Part shown: positions 33,658 through 42,330 of the stretch, piece by piece | Layout: every line of letters starts with the position of its first letter | Position numbering within the stretch: position 1 is the first letter of the stretch | Assembly (NCBI GenBank): GCA_017935325.1 | Contig: JAGBHV010000028.1 | Span: forward strand, 1-53,132 | Origin: Clostridia bacterium | GTDB lineage: Bacteria > Bacillota > Clostridia > Oscillospirales > Acutalibacteraceae | Reading direction: 5' to 3' | Length of the DNA: 53,132 bases | Notes under the pieces: model-generated | The model's input: the letters and a program-made list of their open reading frames with translations, nothing else | What the model was told of the DNA's origin: nothing | Databases searched by the model: none | Program-made: the position numbers and the translations under genes

Positions 33658-34002
33658 GCCTTGAAAATCAAGGGGTTTTTAGATGTTTAAACAAAGTTTT
33701 CAACACTTTTAATTCTATTTTGTAATAATAAATGATTTTTCCCAACTTTTGTCATTTTGCAAGAGTTTTTAATTTTCTCCAATTTCAGGAAATTTTTTTG
33801 AAGTTTTTATGATAAAAAATACGAATAATTTTTGAAGTCAAGCAACAAAACTGTTACACTTTTTCTTCTAAAAACAAAATAAAAAAACTAAAAATTCATG
33901 TTTTTTTTGAATTTTTATTAAACTTGCACAAAAATCATCAGCGACAATTTCCGACAAGGGTCTTGACAAAAAAACAGCCCTCTCCGCAACCGCAAATAAT
34001 TT

Positions 34003-34031
34003 TCAGACGGACGCCCGATGGGCGCCCCTAC
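34003..34031. repeat. Solitary REP-like palindrome
   Basis: CGGACGCCCGATGGGCGCCCCTACGAG matches the fourth module of the block at 16519-16543, including the trailing CCCTACGA. It shows that the modules also occur singly. Confidence 0.75.
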
Positions 34032-34060
34032 GAGTGTTGGTTTTAATTTGTATGTTAAAT

Positions 34061-34184
34061 TATAATTTAGTGCAGAATGCAAAATTGCGGGTCTGCGACG
34101 CTATTATGTTTGGGTGTGGGCTTTGCCCACCCGCAAATTTGCACTCTGCACTATGCACTTTGCATTCAAATTATAATTTATCTG
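34061..34184. repeat. Palindromic element bounded by TAAATTATAATTT
   Basis: The left end TAAATTATAATTT (34061) plus GCAGAATGCAAAATTGCGGGT is inversely repeated at the right (ACCCGCAAATTTGC...GCATTCAAATTATAATTTA, to 34184). A GC-rich inner hairpin, GGTGTGGGC/GCCCACCC, lies about 34114-34135. There is no ORF. It has the form of a miniature inverted-repeat element. Confidence 0.65.
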
Positions 34185-34262
34185 TTGAAAACCATTTATG
34201 CATTGTACCTGCAATTTGTTATGAAATTCATATCAGTGATAGATGAAAAACTCCCCTTGAAA
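34172..34262. repeat. Dispersed repeat with decayed terminator end (copy E)
   Basis: The stretch from AAATTATAATTTATCTG through TATCAGTGATAGATGAAAAACTCCCCTTGAAAATG is the reverse complement, with a few changes, of 52690-52795. The 52.7-kb copy contains the intact copA terminator hairpin; this copy lacks the second arm. Confidence 0.8.
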
Positions 34263-34299
34263 ATGTCAGAGGAAATTTTCGTAAAAACCGGAGAATCCT

Positions 34300-34337
34300 G
34301 TAATAAACAAATATCCCACGCAAAACTGCGTGGGATA
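34300..34337 (-). terminator. Terminator of proS
   Basis: Stem TATCCCACGC / GCGTGGGATA (34312-34337) with a 6-nt loop; on the minus strand it is followed by TTTGTTTATT. Confidence 0.82.
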
Positions 34338-34354
34338 CATCTGTTTTATTAATA

Positions 34355-35791
34355 TTAATATGCTTTGCCCCAATAGAGCATGTGTTTTGCTTTTTTACCG
34401 CAGCAAACACAGGTATCTGTAATTTCTTCCTGTTCAAAGGGAATACATCTTGATGTAACGCCTGCAACCTCTTTGAGCTTTTCTTCGCAAGCAAGGTCAC
34501 CGCACCACATTGCTTTGATGAAGCCGGGACGCTCGTCTGCGTTTTTAATCATTTCGTCAAGGTCTTTCACGCTATATGTCATCTCTTCACGGCGTTCAAG
34601 TGCTTTCTTATAAAGTCCGTCATGCACAGCCTTGAGATTTTCGGGGATTTTTGTTTCAAGTTCATCAAGAGATACAAAAATCTTTTCTCTGTTATCACGG
34701 CGTACAAGAACACACTGATTGTTTTCAATATCCTTAGGACCGATTTCAAGGCGAACGGGAACACCCTTCATCTCGTATTCAGCAAATTTCCAGCCTGCTG
34801 AATTGTCGCTGTCGTCAATTTTTGCACGGCAGAATTTTGAAATTCTTGCTGTGAGTTCTCTTGCTTTATCAAGAACGCCTTCCTTGTGCTGAGCAATCGG
34901 AAGAACAACAACCTGAATGGGAGCTACATAAGGCGGAAGAACAAGACCGTTATCGTCACCGTGAGTCATGATAACTGCACCGATAATACGGCTTGACATA
35001 CCCCAGGATGTTTCGTGAGGGAACTGCTGAGTGTTATCTCTGCCTGTGAATGAAACTTCAAAAGCTTTTGAGAAGCCGTCACCGAAATAGTGGCTTGTAC
35101 CGCTCTGCAAAGCTTTACCGTCGTGCATAAGGGCTTCGATTGTGTATGTAGATTCTGCACCTGCAAATTTTTCTTTGTCTGTTTTCTTACCTTTTACAAC
35201 AGGGATAGCAAGGCACTGTTCGCAGAAATCAGCATAAACGTTAAGCATTCTTTCTGTTTCTTCAATTGCTTCCTCTGCAGTTTCATGCATTGTGTGGCCT
35301 TCCTGCCAGAAGAATTCCATTGTTCTGAGGAAAGGTCTTGTTGTTTTTTCCCAACGGACAACAGAACACCACTGATTATAGAGTTTAGGCAAATCTCTGT
35401 ATGAATGGATTACTTCTGCGTAATGGTCGCAGAAAAGAGTTTCTGAAGTAGGTCTTACGCAAAGACGTTCTGTTAATTTTTCAGCACCGCCGTGAGTTAC
35501 CCATGCAACTTCGGGAGCAAAGCCCTCAACATGGTCTTTTTCCTTCTGCAGAAGGCTTTCAGGAATAAACATCGGCATCATCACGTTTTCGTGACCTGTT
35601 TCTTTGAATCTTCTGTCAAGCTCGTTACGGATATTTTCCCATAAAGCAGTACCGTAAGGACGCACCACCATACAACCTCTTACGCTTGAGTAAGAAGCAA
35701 GTTCTGCTTTTTTCACAACGTCGGTATACCATTTAGCAAAGTCGGTATCCATAGAAGTGATTTCTTCTACCATCTTTTTCTGGTTTGCCAC
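34355..35791 (-). CDS. proS: Prolyl-tRNA synthetase, archaeal/eukaryotic type
   Basis: A 478-residue class II synthetase that charges tRNA-Pro. It is the short type without the bacterial editing insertion. Motif 2 is [14 protein letters not shown], and [17 protein letters not shown] and [22 protein letters not shown] lie at the active site. The anticodon domain follows, and a C-terminal zinc-binding-type domain (CGDLACEEK...CVCCGK) ends in Tyr. The start is GTG 35791, with GAGAGG upstream. A promoter lies at 35843-35871, overlapping the end of thiT. Confidence 0.97.
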   Translation of the reverse strand: MANQKKMVEEITSMDTDFAKWYTDVVKKAELASYSSVRGCMVVRPYGTALWENIRNELDRRFKETGHENVMMPMFIPESLLQKEKDHVEGFAPEVAWVTHGGAEKLTERLCVRPTSETLFCDHYAEVIHSYRDLPKLYNQWCSVVRWEKTTRPFLRTMEFFWQEGHTMHETAEEAIEETERMLNVYADFCEQCLAIPVVKGKKTDKEKFAGAESTYTIEALMHDGKALQSGTSHYFGDGFSKAFEVSFTGRDNTQQFPHETSWGMSSRIIGAVIMTHGDDNGLVLPPYVAPIQVVVLPIAQHKEGVLDKARELTARISKFCRAKIDDSDNSAGWKFAEYEMKGVPVRLEIGPKDIENNQCVLVRRDNREKIFVSLDELETKIPENLKAVHDGLYKKALERREEMTYSVKDLDEMIKNADERPGFIKAMWCGDLACEEKLKEVAGVTSRCIPFEQEEITDTCVCCGKKAKHMLYWGKAY

Positions 35792-35842
35792 TTGAAAAAC
35801 CTCTCTTTATGTTAATAGTATTGAATGCATTATCAAAAATAT

Positions 35843-35871
35843 ATTATACACTATTCTGTCAAGGTTTTCAA
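35843..35871 (-). promoter_or_regulatory. SigA promoter of proS
   Basis: Minus strand TTGAAA (35866-35871), 17-bp spacer, TATAAT (35843-35848). Confidence 0.75.
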
Positions 35872-35874
35872 CTG

Positions 35875-36456
35875 TTATTTTCTTTTTCTTATAAGATTCG
35901 GGCGTGAAAAATCAAGAACTGCACTGAGCAGGACTACTCCCAGAACTGTTATTGCCGTTTCAACACCCATGTATGAGCCGTTGTATGCAAGGGAATACAC
36001 CCACACGCTCTTCCAGCCTTCTGCATAATCTGCCCATACCGTAACACCCGAAAGAAAATGGCAGAGAAGCCTGATTACTGAAACAATTCCTGCACCGAGT
36101 CCGATGGAAAGAGCCTGATTCTTAATTTTATTCCTGAACATACCGCCGAAACCGAGAATTGTGAAAGCAAGAATATAATCAAGCATTGCGACGGCGATAT
36201 ATGCCCAGACAGTGTTGACATAACTGAAATTTGCAACACCTGAAATAAGCTGAAAGATTGACAGCACAAAACCTGAAAATGCACCCCACTTGAGTCCGTG
36301 GCGGTAAGATAAAATTATAATCGGCACCTGGCTGAATGCGGTAATACCCCCGCCCTGCGGCAATTTGTAAATTGTAATTACACTAAGCACACACGACAGC
36401 GCAACCATGATTGCACATTCCGTTAAAATTCTTGTTCTTTTTAAATTATCTGACAT
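35875..36456 (-). CDS. thiT: Thiamine ECF transporter S-component ThiT
   Basis: A 193-residue membrane protein with about six helices, the thiamine-binding subunit of an ECF transporter. Family motifs include the loop YKLPQGGGITAFSQVPI near residues 30-46, WADYAEGWKSVWVYSLAYNGSYM (thiamine pocket Trp/Tyr/Asn) and a basic C-terminus. A TPP riboswitch and terminator upstream confirm the substrate and give feedback control. The EcfA/EcfT module is elsewhere. Confidence 0.95.
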   Translation of the reverse strand: MSDNLKRTRILTECAIMVALSCVLSVITIYKLPQGGGITAFSQVPIIILSYRHGLKWGAFSGFVLSIFQLISGVANFSYVNTVWAYIAVAMLDYILAFTILGFGGMFRNKIKNQALSIGLGAGIVSVIRLLCHFLSGVTVWADYAEGWKSVWVYSLAYNGSYMGVETAITVLGVVLLSAVLDFSRPNLIRKRK

Positions 36457-36528
36457 AAATAAACATTCCTTTCAAGAACAAAAGGGTAAATAACCCGGCC
36501 GGTAAATTATAATTTTACTAAAGCCTGA

Positions 36529-36563
36529 AAAAGAAAATCCGCGTGATACTTACCACGCGGATT
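36529..36563 (-). terminator. Expression-platform terminator of the TPP riboswitch
   Basis: Stem AATCCGCGTG / CACGCGGATT (36537-36563) with a 7-nt loop; on the minus strand it is followed by TTCTTTTTC. Confidence 0.88.
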
Positions 36564-36574
36564 GAATTATAAAT

Positions 36575-36672
36575 TAAGCTTCATCCCTACGCCGGCATTA
36601 TCCGTATCAGGTTATTAGGGTCAAAGGAAAACTATCCTTAATCTCAGCCGAATTTCATCAGCACCCCTTAAG
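36575..36672 (-). ncRNA. TPP (THI-box) riboswitch upstream of thiT
   Basis: Minus strand core: GGGGTGCTGATGAAATTCGG, CTGAGA, GACCCTAATAACCTGATACG, GGATAATGCCGGCGTAGGGA. The closing stem pairs CTTAAG with the 3' CTTAA region. Confidence 0.96.
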
Positions 36673-36705
36673 TTCTGTTAAATTTTTAAGACGTCTTATG
36701 AAAGG

Positions 36706-36734
36706 ATTATATACCTGATTTTATTTTTTGTCAA
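36706..36734 (-). promoter_or_regulatory. Consensus SigA promoter of thiT
   Basis: Minus strand TTGACA (36729-36734), 17-bp spacer, TATAAT (36706-36711), an exact match. The -35 box lies within the last codons of the upstream MFS gene, so thiT is transcribed separately. Confidence 0.82.
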
Positions 36735-38079
36735 CACTTTCAAAAGCTTTTTTCTTTGAAAGCAGAAGAATCGGAACAATAACAAATATTGCAACGATTG
36801 CTGCATACAGGAACATACTTGAAGAAGGCACAAGCTTTTCTGCACCGAATTCTTCAATTGTGATATTTGATGTACGGCATGCAATATCGCCCAGTGCAGG
36901 ACCTACTACCATAGGAATAAGAACAAAGAAAATCATTCTGATACCCTGGAAAAGTCCGACTTTATCTTCAGGAATAAAGTCACGCACGGCAGCACTCAGC
37001 TGAATCTGAAGCACTACGTAACCGATAAGTGTGGGTGCAATACCGATAAGCACAACAATAATATTTGTTGAGAATGAAAGAATAAACAAACCGATTGCAA
37101 AAAGAATAACGGTGGGGATAAATGCTTTTAATTTGTTTTTGCCCGCAATTTTCATAAGGAAGATTATGCCCAATGCTAAAACGGCAACTGCAAAAACAGC
37201 AGTAATTATTGTTTTTGCATCAAACACAACACCGGGAAGAACGCATTTTTCAAGGTAAACAAAAAGATAAGGGAAGAATACCTGCACTGCAACGTTATAA
37301 AGACATACTGCAAGAAGCGCAAGGTAAAGCTTTGAGTTTTCTTTTATGACTGAAGGTCTGAAGCCATAGAAAAGGTCTGCCCAATAATTTGAATTTGTTT
37401 TTTCGCCTTTGATTTTCGGTTCTTCCATTGTGAAAAGACCGACAAAACCGCAAAGTGCAACGATAAGTCCGAGTCCGAGGAAGAACACTTTGTAAGAAAT
37501 CACATCGCCCTGTGCAAGACTGCCCACGCCCATAACCATAAGCATTGACACAAGTCCTACAACAAGAAGGGCAGTTTCAACTTTCGGGCGGACTACAGGG
37601 TTTGTAACGTCTGTCACCCATGCATTAAATGCAGAGTCATTACTTGTTGAACCCATAAATGTCATAATCATATCCATAATTATAACTGTCCACACAGAGA
37701 ATGCAAGAATTTTTACTTCATCGGAAAGTCCGAAAATTGCGGCAACATTTTCTTTTGAAATAAAGCCGAATGCAGCAGTAATAATACCCCAGACAATGTA
37801 ACCAGCAGAAATGAAGACTTTACGTTTTTTCATTTTTTCGCTCAGCGTACCCATAATAAATGTGGTAACAACCGCTGTGATTGCGGAAAGAGCAACCATA
37901 CGGCTGATTGCAGTAGTCGGCGGCATAACACCTGCAAGAGCTGTTGCAGAAACACCGTCATAAATTGAGCCGTAGAGGAAGGTGTTGAAATACATATTTT
38001 CAAGGTTCCATGCAACACCGCCCATTAAGCTGAAAATTATAATATTCAGCCATATTCGTTTCGAAAGTTTGTTTTCCAT
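36721..38079 (-). CDS. MFS transporter
   Basis: A 452-residue major-facilitator-superfamily protein with about 12 membrane segments. The loop between helices 2 and 3 reads GTLSEKMKKRKVFI, the usual MFS signature position. The protein resembles the GPH/SLC45-like branch (MGSTSNDSAFNAWVTDVT segment), but the substrate cannot be assigned. Its start, with AAGGAGG upstream, is 5 bp after the glycerophosphotransferase gene. It is therefore probably the last gene of the greA-lysS-surface polymer run. Confidence 0.85.
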   Translation of the reverse strand: MENKLSKRIWLNIIIFSLMGGVAWNLENMYFNTFLYGSIYDGVSATALAGVMPPTTAISRMVALSAITAVVTTFIMGTLSEKMKKRKVFISAGYIVWGIITAAFGFISKENVAAIFGLSDEVKILAFSVWTVIIMDMIMTFMGSTSNDSAFNAWVTDVTNPVVRPKVETALLVVGLVSMLMVMGVGSLAQGDVISYKVFFLGLGLIVALCGFVGLFTMEEPKIKGEKTNSNYWADLFYGFRPSVIKENSKLYLALLAVCLYNVAVQVFFPYLFVYLEKCVLPGVVFDAKTIITAVFAVAVLALGIIFLMKIAGKNKLKAFIPTVILFAIGLFILSFSTNIIVVLIGIAPTLIGYVVLQIQLSAAVRDFIPEDKVGLFQGIRMIFFVLIPMVVGPALGDIACRTSNITIEEFGAEKLVPSSSMFLYAAIVAIFVIVPILLLSKKKAFESVDKK

Positions 38080-38084
38080 TTTTT

Positions 38085-39176
38085 TCAGACCTCCTTATTC
38101 AATAAAAAATCTGCAAGACGGGCTGATGACCTGCCGTCATAATAATCAAAGTTGAATTCTCTGAACGCAGCATTTTTCTCTTCATCAAAATCGCCTTTTC
38201 TGATTGCAGATATTATTTCGTCCGTTGTTTTTACAACCTTGCCGGGAACATAGGATTCATAGTCAAAATACAAATCCCTGTCTTCTTTATACTTTTCAAG
38301 GTCGTATGCAAAGAAAAGCATCGGCTTTTTCAGCATTGAGAAATCCATACAGATTGACGAGTAATCGGTAATCAGGATATCACATTCGCGGATAAGCTCA
38401 TTGACATCGTCATAATCTGTAGCATTGATAAATCCGTTTTCGGGAACTGATGTATGTACCTGCGGATGAAGCCTGATTAAGAGAGCATAATCTGCACCCA
38501 ATTCACGGTTGAATTTTTCAATATCAAAATTTTCAAAAATCTGCTTGTCCGCCCGGGCATCATCGCGGAAAGTAGGAGCATAAAGAATTGTTTTTCTTCC
38601 CCTGAGTTCAGGGAAAGTATCATAAAAATGAGTTTTGGTATTTTTGAAAAGTGCATCAGATGCAGGCTGACCAAAGGGCAGACACTTTTCTTTTTCTACA
38701 CCGAAAGCGCCTGCACAAAGAGGCAGAACCTGCTTTGAAGACACAACAACATAAGTGTATTTATCTGCACATTTCTGAGCAATTTTTCTCACACCGGGAT
38801 CTAAATCCGTATCCATGACAAATTTTTTGAAAACTCCCTGTCCGTGCCAGAGCTGAACGATAACTGCTTTTTCCGAAAAATTGAGTTTTGCCATTGGCAT
38901 AAACGTATCATTGAGAAAAATATATTTTGCCGTTGCAAGAAGAAACGCTTTTATTGTGAAAAATTTAATCGCGCTCGGTATTCCGTCCAATTCACGGCTG
39001 CTGATTTCCACAAAAGAGAAATCTCCCCTTTTTGCAAATTCCTGCTTAACATACATCAGACTATCCTTAAAATTTGCGTTGTGAGGAGATAAAAGAACTA
39101 CTCTGTTTTCCTTTATGGGGAAAACTCTGAACAGGTGAAAGAAAACCGAATACAGAAAATAAAACAGCTTTTTCAT
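38085..39176 (-). CDS. CDP-glycerol glycerophosphotransferase family protein (TagB/TagF-like)
   Basis: A 363-residue peripheral membrane glycosyltransferase-B-fold enzyme. The family adds glycerol phosphate (or ribitol phosphate) from the CDP donor to teichoic-acid-like polymers. Characteristic parts are the basic/hydrophobic N-terminus, IVQLWHGQGVFKKF (catalytic His), GQPASDALF, ILYAPTFRDDAR, LIRLHPQVH and ILITDYSSICMDFSMLKKP. The two-gene ABC exporter upstream and the two glycosyltransferases fit synthesis and export of a phosphate-containing surface polymer. Confidence 0.92.
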   Translation of the reverse strand: MKKLFYFLYSVFFHLFRVFPIKENRVVLLSPHNANFKDSLMYVKQEFAKRGDFSFVEISSRELDGIPSAIKFFTIKAFLLATAKYIFLNDTFMPMAKLNFSEKAVIVQLWHGQGVFKKFVMDTDLDPGVRKIAQKCADKYTYVVVSSKQVLPLCAGAFGVEKEKCLPFGQPASDALFKNTKTHFYDTFPELRGRKTILYAPTFRDDARADKQIFENFDIEKFNRELGADYALLIRLHPQVHTSVPENGFINATDYDDVNELIRECDILITDYSSICMDFSMLKKPMLFFAYDLEKYKEDRDLYFDYESYVPGKVVKTTDEIISAIRKGDFDEEKNAAFREFNFDYYDGRSSARLADFLLNKEV

Positions 39177-39196
39177 TTTCGTATCACCTTTGATAT

Positions 39197-39949
39197 TTAT
39201 TTTTTACCGCCTTTGACAAGTGCATCGTACTTGTCACAGACTTCATTTGCTTCGCCTGAAGCAACAACCTTGCCGTGGTCAAGAATAATTGCCTTGTTGC
39301 AAAGTCTTCTTACCTGAGCCGTGTTATGTGAAACAAAAAGAACAGTCACGCCTTTATCGAACATTGATTGGACTTTCTTTTCGCTCTTTGCTTTGAATTT
39401 GGCATCGCCTACAGACAGAACTTCGTCAAGAATCAGCACTTCCGGGTCAACAGCAGTTGCAATAGAGAAGCCGAGCCTTGCTCTCATACCTGAAGAATAA
39501 TTCTTAATCGGCACATCTATGAAATCGCCAAGCTCTGCGAAAGCTACAATATCATCGTATCTTTCTTCAATATATTTTCTTGAATAACCCATCGTTGCAC
39601 CGTAAAGAAAAACGTTTTCCTTACCTGTGTAGTTTGAGTCAAAGCCTGCACCGAGTTCAAGAAGCGGAGCAATAACGCCCTCAACCTCAACAGAACCCTT
39701 TGTAGGCTTCAATACGCCTGCAACAGTTTTAAGAAGCGTACTTTTGCCTGCACCGTTGAAGCCGAGTACTCCGAGACGCTCGCCCTTTTCAATTGTAAAG
39801 CTGACATCCTGCAAAGCCCAGAATTCTGTAAAGCGGAGCTTTCTTGTAACAAGCTTTATAAAATATTCTTTAATGTTATCAACCTTTTCTTTGTTAAGGT
39901 TAAACATTACGCTTACATTTTCAACTTTTACGGCAATATTATTTTCCAT
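39197..39949 (-). CDS. Polysaccharide/teichoic acid ABC exporter ATPase (TagH/Wzt-like)
   Basis: A 250-residue ATPase with Walker A GFNGAGKSTLLK, the Q-loop in the LLELGAGFDSNYTGKENV segment, signature YSSGMRARLGFSIAT, Walker B VLILDEVLSVGDAKF and H-loop FVSHN. The VLSVGDAKF region is typical of O-antigen and teichoic-acid exporters. It lacks the C-terminal carbohydrate-binding extension of some Wzt proteins. It pairs with the permease gene 8 bp upstream. Confidence 0.92.
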   Translation of the reverse strand: MENNIAVKVENVSVMFNLNKEKVDNIKEYFIKLVTRKLRFTEFWALQDVSFTIEKGERLGVLGFNGAGKSTLLKTVAGVLKPTKGSVEVEGVIAPLLELGAGFDSNYTGKENVFLYGATMGYSRKYIEERYDDIVAFAELGDFIDVPIKNYSSGMRARLGFSIATAVDPEVLILDEVLSVGDAKFKAKSEKKVQSMFDKGVTVLFVSHNTAQVRRLCNKAIILDHGKVVASGEANEVCDKYDALVKGGKK

Positions 39950-39957
39950 AAATCCAC

Positions 39958-40800
39958 CTATATATGAAGTATAAATTTATCTTGCTTTTTCTTAAACATC
40001 AATGCACCGATAATTACGCAAACCACGCTGAATGCCAGAGAATACAGCAAATGATTCATGTTGAACATTCTGCCGTTGAGTACACAATCCCTGAACATAC
40101 CTACAATCGAATAAAGCGGATTTGCCATAATACCCATCTGCACATATTTGTTCATGTTCATGCTGTCAACTACGTACACAATCGGTGTTGCATAGAAAAG
40201 AAGCATACAGAAAACATCATAAAGATATTCAGCATCCTTAAAGAAAACCGCCGCAGTAGATAATATCATACCCACACCAACGCAAAGAATGAAAAGCACG
40301 GCTATGGGCACAACCGACAAAAGAATGTACGGCGTAATCGGCACAGCTTTATCGGTAAAGCCGTAACCGATAAGGAAGCCTGCAAGAATTATAAGTGAAA
40401 TAAGAAAAGTCACAAAGCAGGAAATTACGTTACCTAAAGGATACATATATTTCGGAACATAAACCTTTTTGATAACGCCTGCGCTGAGCCTTATTGATTT
40501 CATCGCTCTTTTTGTTGACTGGCTGAAGAAATCATAAAGGAGTCTGCCGCAAAGCAGATAGATAACGTAGTTTGAAATGCCGTCGGCTTTTTTTCCAAAG
40601 AATCCGCCGAAAACAAGTGCTAAAACAACGGTAGTAAGAAGCGGCTGGAGAAGTGTCCAGAAAATTCCGAGAACAGAATCCCTGTACTGCACCTTGATGT
40701 TTCTTCTTACAATCTCACTCAGAAGATATCTGTATTTAACAAAATCTGAAAGAAATTTTGATTTTTTTACAATTTTGAGATTTTCTGTTTTCTCTCCCAT
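39958..40800 (-). CDS. Polysaccharide/teichoic acid ABC exporter permease (TagG/Wzm-like)
   Basis: A 280-residue ABC-2 type membrane protein with six hydrophobic segments. The N-terminal IVRRNIKVQYRDSVLGIFWTLLQPL motif region (cytoplasmic amphipathic helix, then helix 1) is typical of the TagG/Wzm family. It exports a lipid-linked surface glycan together with the adjacent ATPase. ATG 40800 is preferred because the upstream GTG overlaps the AAAGGCGG ribosome site. Confidence 0.9.
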   Translation of the reverse strand: MGEKTENLKIVKKSKFLSDFVKYRYLLSEIVRRNIKVQYRDSVLGIFWTLLQPLLTTVVLALVFGGFFGKKADGISNYVIYLLCGRLLYDFFSQSTKRAMKSIRLSAGVIKKVYVPKYMYPLGNVISCFVTFLISLIILAGFLIGYGFTDKAVPITPYILLSVVPIAVLFILCVGVGMILSTAAVFFKDAEYLYDVFCMLLFYATPIVYVVDSMNMNKYVQMGIMANPLYSIVGMFRDCVLNGRMFNMNHLLYSLAFSVVCVIIGALMFKKKQDKFILHI

Positions 40801-40829
40801 AAAGTTCACCGCCTTTATGTATTAGTTTT

Positions 40830-41600
40830 TTACTTCCTTAACATCCATTTGAAATAAAACTTCATCATGGACTTAATCTGCACGAGCTTGAGTTTGAAAT
40901 TCTTTTTGCTTTCCCTGCCCCACACGTGGTAAATAATTGCGCCGGGATAGTAAATTACTTTTGAAATTTTATTAACTGCACAAGACAAATCAAAATCTTC
41001 AAAATACAGGAAATAACTGTCATCAAATCCGCCGATTTTTTTGAAAATGTCTGTTCTGATGAACATAAAGCAGCCCGTTGCAATTTCAACTCTGTATTCA
41101 GAATCAGGGTCCTTATCCAGCATTGCATATTCTGCAAGAAGCTTTGAAGGTTCATCTCCGCTTCTCATTCTGCTTGCAATAAGATATCTGAGTTTCGGCA
41201 TTCTTTTGCCGAGAATCTGAAGTCTTCCGTCAGGAAAAAGAATTTTCGGAGAAAGCATACCTATAGATGAATCCTCGTCCATTCGGTCTGCCATTGCTTT
41301 GATAACATCGCTGTCAATTACTATATCAGGGTTTATGATTGCGTGATATTTTGAATTGATTTTTGAAAGAACTTCATTATGACCTGAACCGAAGCCTTTG
41401 TTTGTGCCGGGTTCAATGAGTTCAACCTGAGGGTAGTTTTCTCTGATAAATTCAGGTGTACCGTCAGTTGAAAGGTTGTCAACAACAAAAAGCTTGAAAT
41501 CAACACCTTTTGTATATTCAAGAATCGAATCGAGAGTATCTTTTATCGTTCTCATATTGTTATAAGTAACGATACATCCCGATACCGTATATTTTTCCAT
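40830..41600 (-). CDS. Family 2 glycosyltransferase (rhamnosyltransferase-like)
   Basis: A 256-residue cytoplasmic GT-A fold glycosyltransferase. It shows VSGCIVTYNN at the N-terminus, VVDNLSTDGTPE, AIINPDIVIDSD (DxD-like metal/nucleotide site), GCFMFIRTDIFKKIGGFDDSYFLYFEDFDLS and a final YHVWGRESKK segment. This pattern fits wall-rhamnan-type transferases. ATG 41600 with GAGGTG upstream is chosen. It lies in the surface-polymer gene run. Confidence 0.88.
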   Translation of the reverse strand: MEKYTVSGCIVTYNNMRTIKDTLDSILEYTKGVDFKLFVVDNLSTDGTPEFIRENYPQVELIEPGTNKGFGSGHNEVLSKINSKYHAIINPDIVIDSDVIKAMADRMDEDSSIGMLSPKILFPDGRLQILGKRMPKLRYLIASRMRSGDEPSKLLAEYAMLDKDPDSEYRVEIATGCFMFIRTDIFKKIGGFDDSYFLYFEDFDLSCAVNKISKVIYYPGAIIYHVWGRESKKNFKLKLVQIKSMMKFYFKWMLRK

Positions 41601-41621
41601 TTTGCACCTCATTATATTACA

Positions 41622-42329
41622 TCAGGAGAGTCTTTTTCTGATTTTCTGTGCAATTGAGATTCTCCATATAATTTTTTGTCTGAGAGAAGTTTTGCCCCCC
41701 GTCATGTTTGCGCCGTGCCTTCTGTACAAAATAAGCGGTTTTTCAACAAGGCATACATCGCCTGATTTTTCGGCAATGAGACCTATCCATTGGTCGTGCA
41801 TCGGCAAATCATTTTCAAAGGGAAGAATTTTTTTGCATAACTCTCTCCTGAAAGCCATACAGCATCCCATATACGAATTTTTAATAAGGTTATTCATAAA
41901 ACCTTTTTTCGTGCCGTGGGATTTGAAGAATGATGTGTCTTTAACTGTAAGTTTTTCATCGGTTACCATTGCGTTGTGAAGAACAAGAACAAACCCATCA
42001 TCGAGTTTTTCCGTCACCGTTTCAACTTTATCGGGCAACCACACATCATCCTGGTCGCAAAGGAAAATATAATCTCCAGTGCAGTTTTTTATTGCATTTT
42101 CAAAGTTCATTATGAGTCCGCGTCCCGGACCTTTAATGTATCTGATTCTTGCATCTTTTTCTGCCAGATTTCTGACGATTTTCTCGGTTTCTCCGCCGGG
42201 CAAATCGTCAGAAACAATAATTTCATCATCATCTTTCAGCTGAAAAACAATTGAAGAAAGCTGTTCTTCAATATATTTTTCACCTTTGTAAGCGGCAAGA
42301 ACAACAGAAATTTTCTTCTGAGTACTCAT
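41622..42329 (-). CDS. Family 2 glycosyltransferase
   Basis: A 235-residue GT-A fold transferase. Motifs are SVVLAAYKGEKYIEEQLSSI, IIVSDDLPGGETE, FLCDQDDVWLPDKVE (QDD donor site) and MHDQWIGLIAEKSG. This is the WcaA/rhamnosyl-type arrangement. It starts one base after the lysS stop codon, so translation is coupled to lysS. It probably builds the repeating unit of the polymer exported by the downstream ABC genes. Confidence 0.9.
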   Translation of the reverse strand: MSTQKKISVVLAAYKGEKYIEEQLSSIVFQLKDDDEIIVSDDLPGGETEKIVRNLAEKDARIRYIKGPGRGLIMNFENAIKNCTGDYIFLCDQDDVWLPDKVETVTEKLDDGFVLVLHNAMVTDEKLTVKDTSFFKSHGTKKGFMNNLIKNSYMGCCMAFRRELCKKILPFENDLPMHDQWIGLIAEKSGDVCLVEKPLILYRRHGANMTGGKTSLRQKIIWRISIAQKIRKRLS

Positions 42330-42330
42330 C

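Larger units (their letters stand above)
33369..34060. other. Long AT-rich intergenic region
   Basis: Nearly 700 bp with no credible gene and long A and T tracts. It holds the four TGTGGAAAA boxes (33601-33657), a short hairpin CCTTGA/TCAAGG with following T run (33658-33680), a REP-like palindrome (34003-34031), and a lone TTGACA near 33963. The short ORFs across it are composed of Lys/Asn/Phe and look random. Confidence 0.7.

Noticed and set aside
34034-34352. Short plus-strand ORFs of 70-91 codons before proS
   Set aside because: They lie within palindromic repeats and the proS terminator, and their translations mirror repeat sequence.
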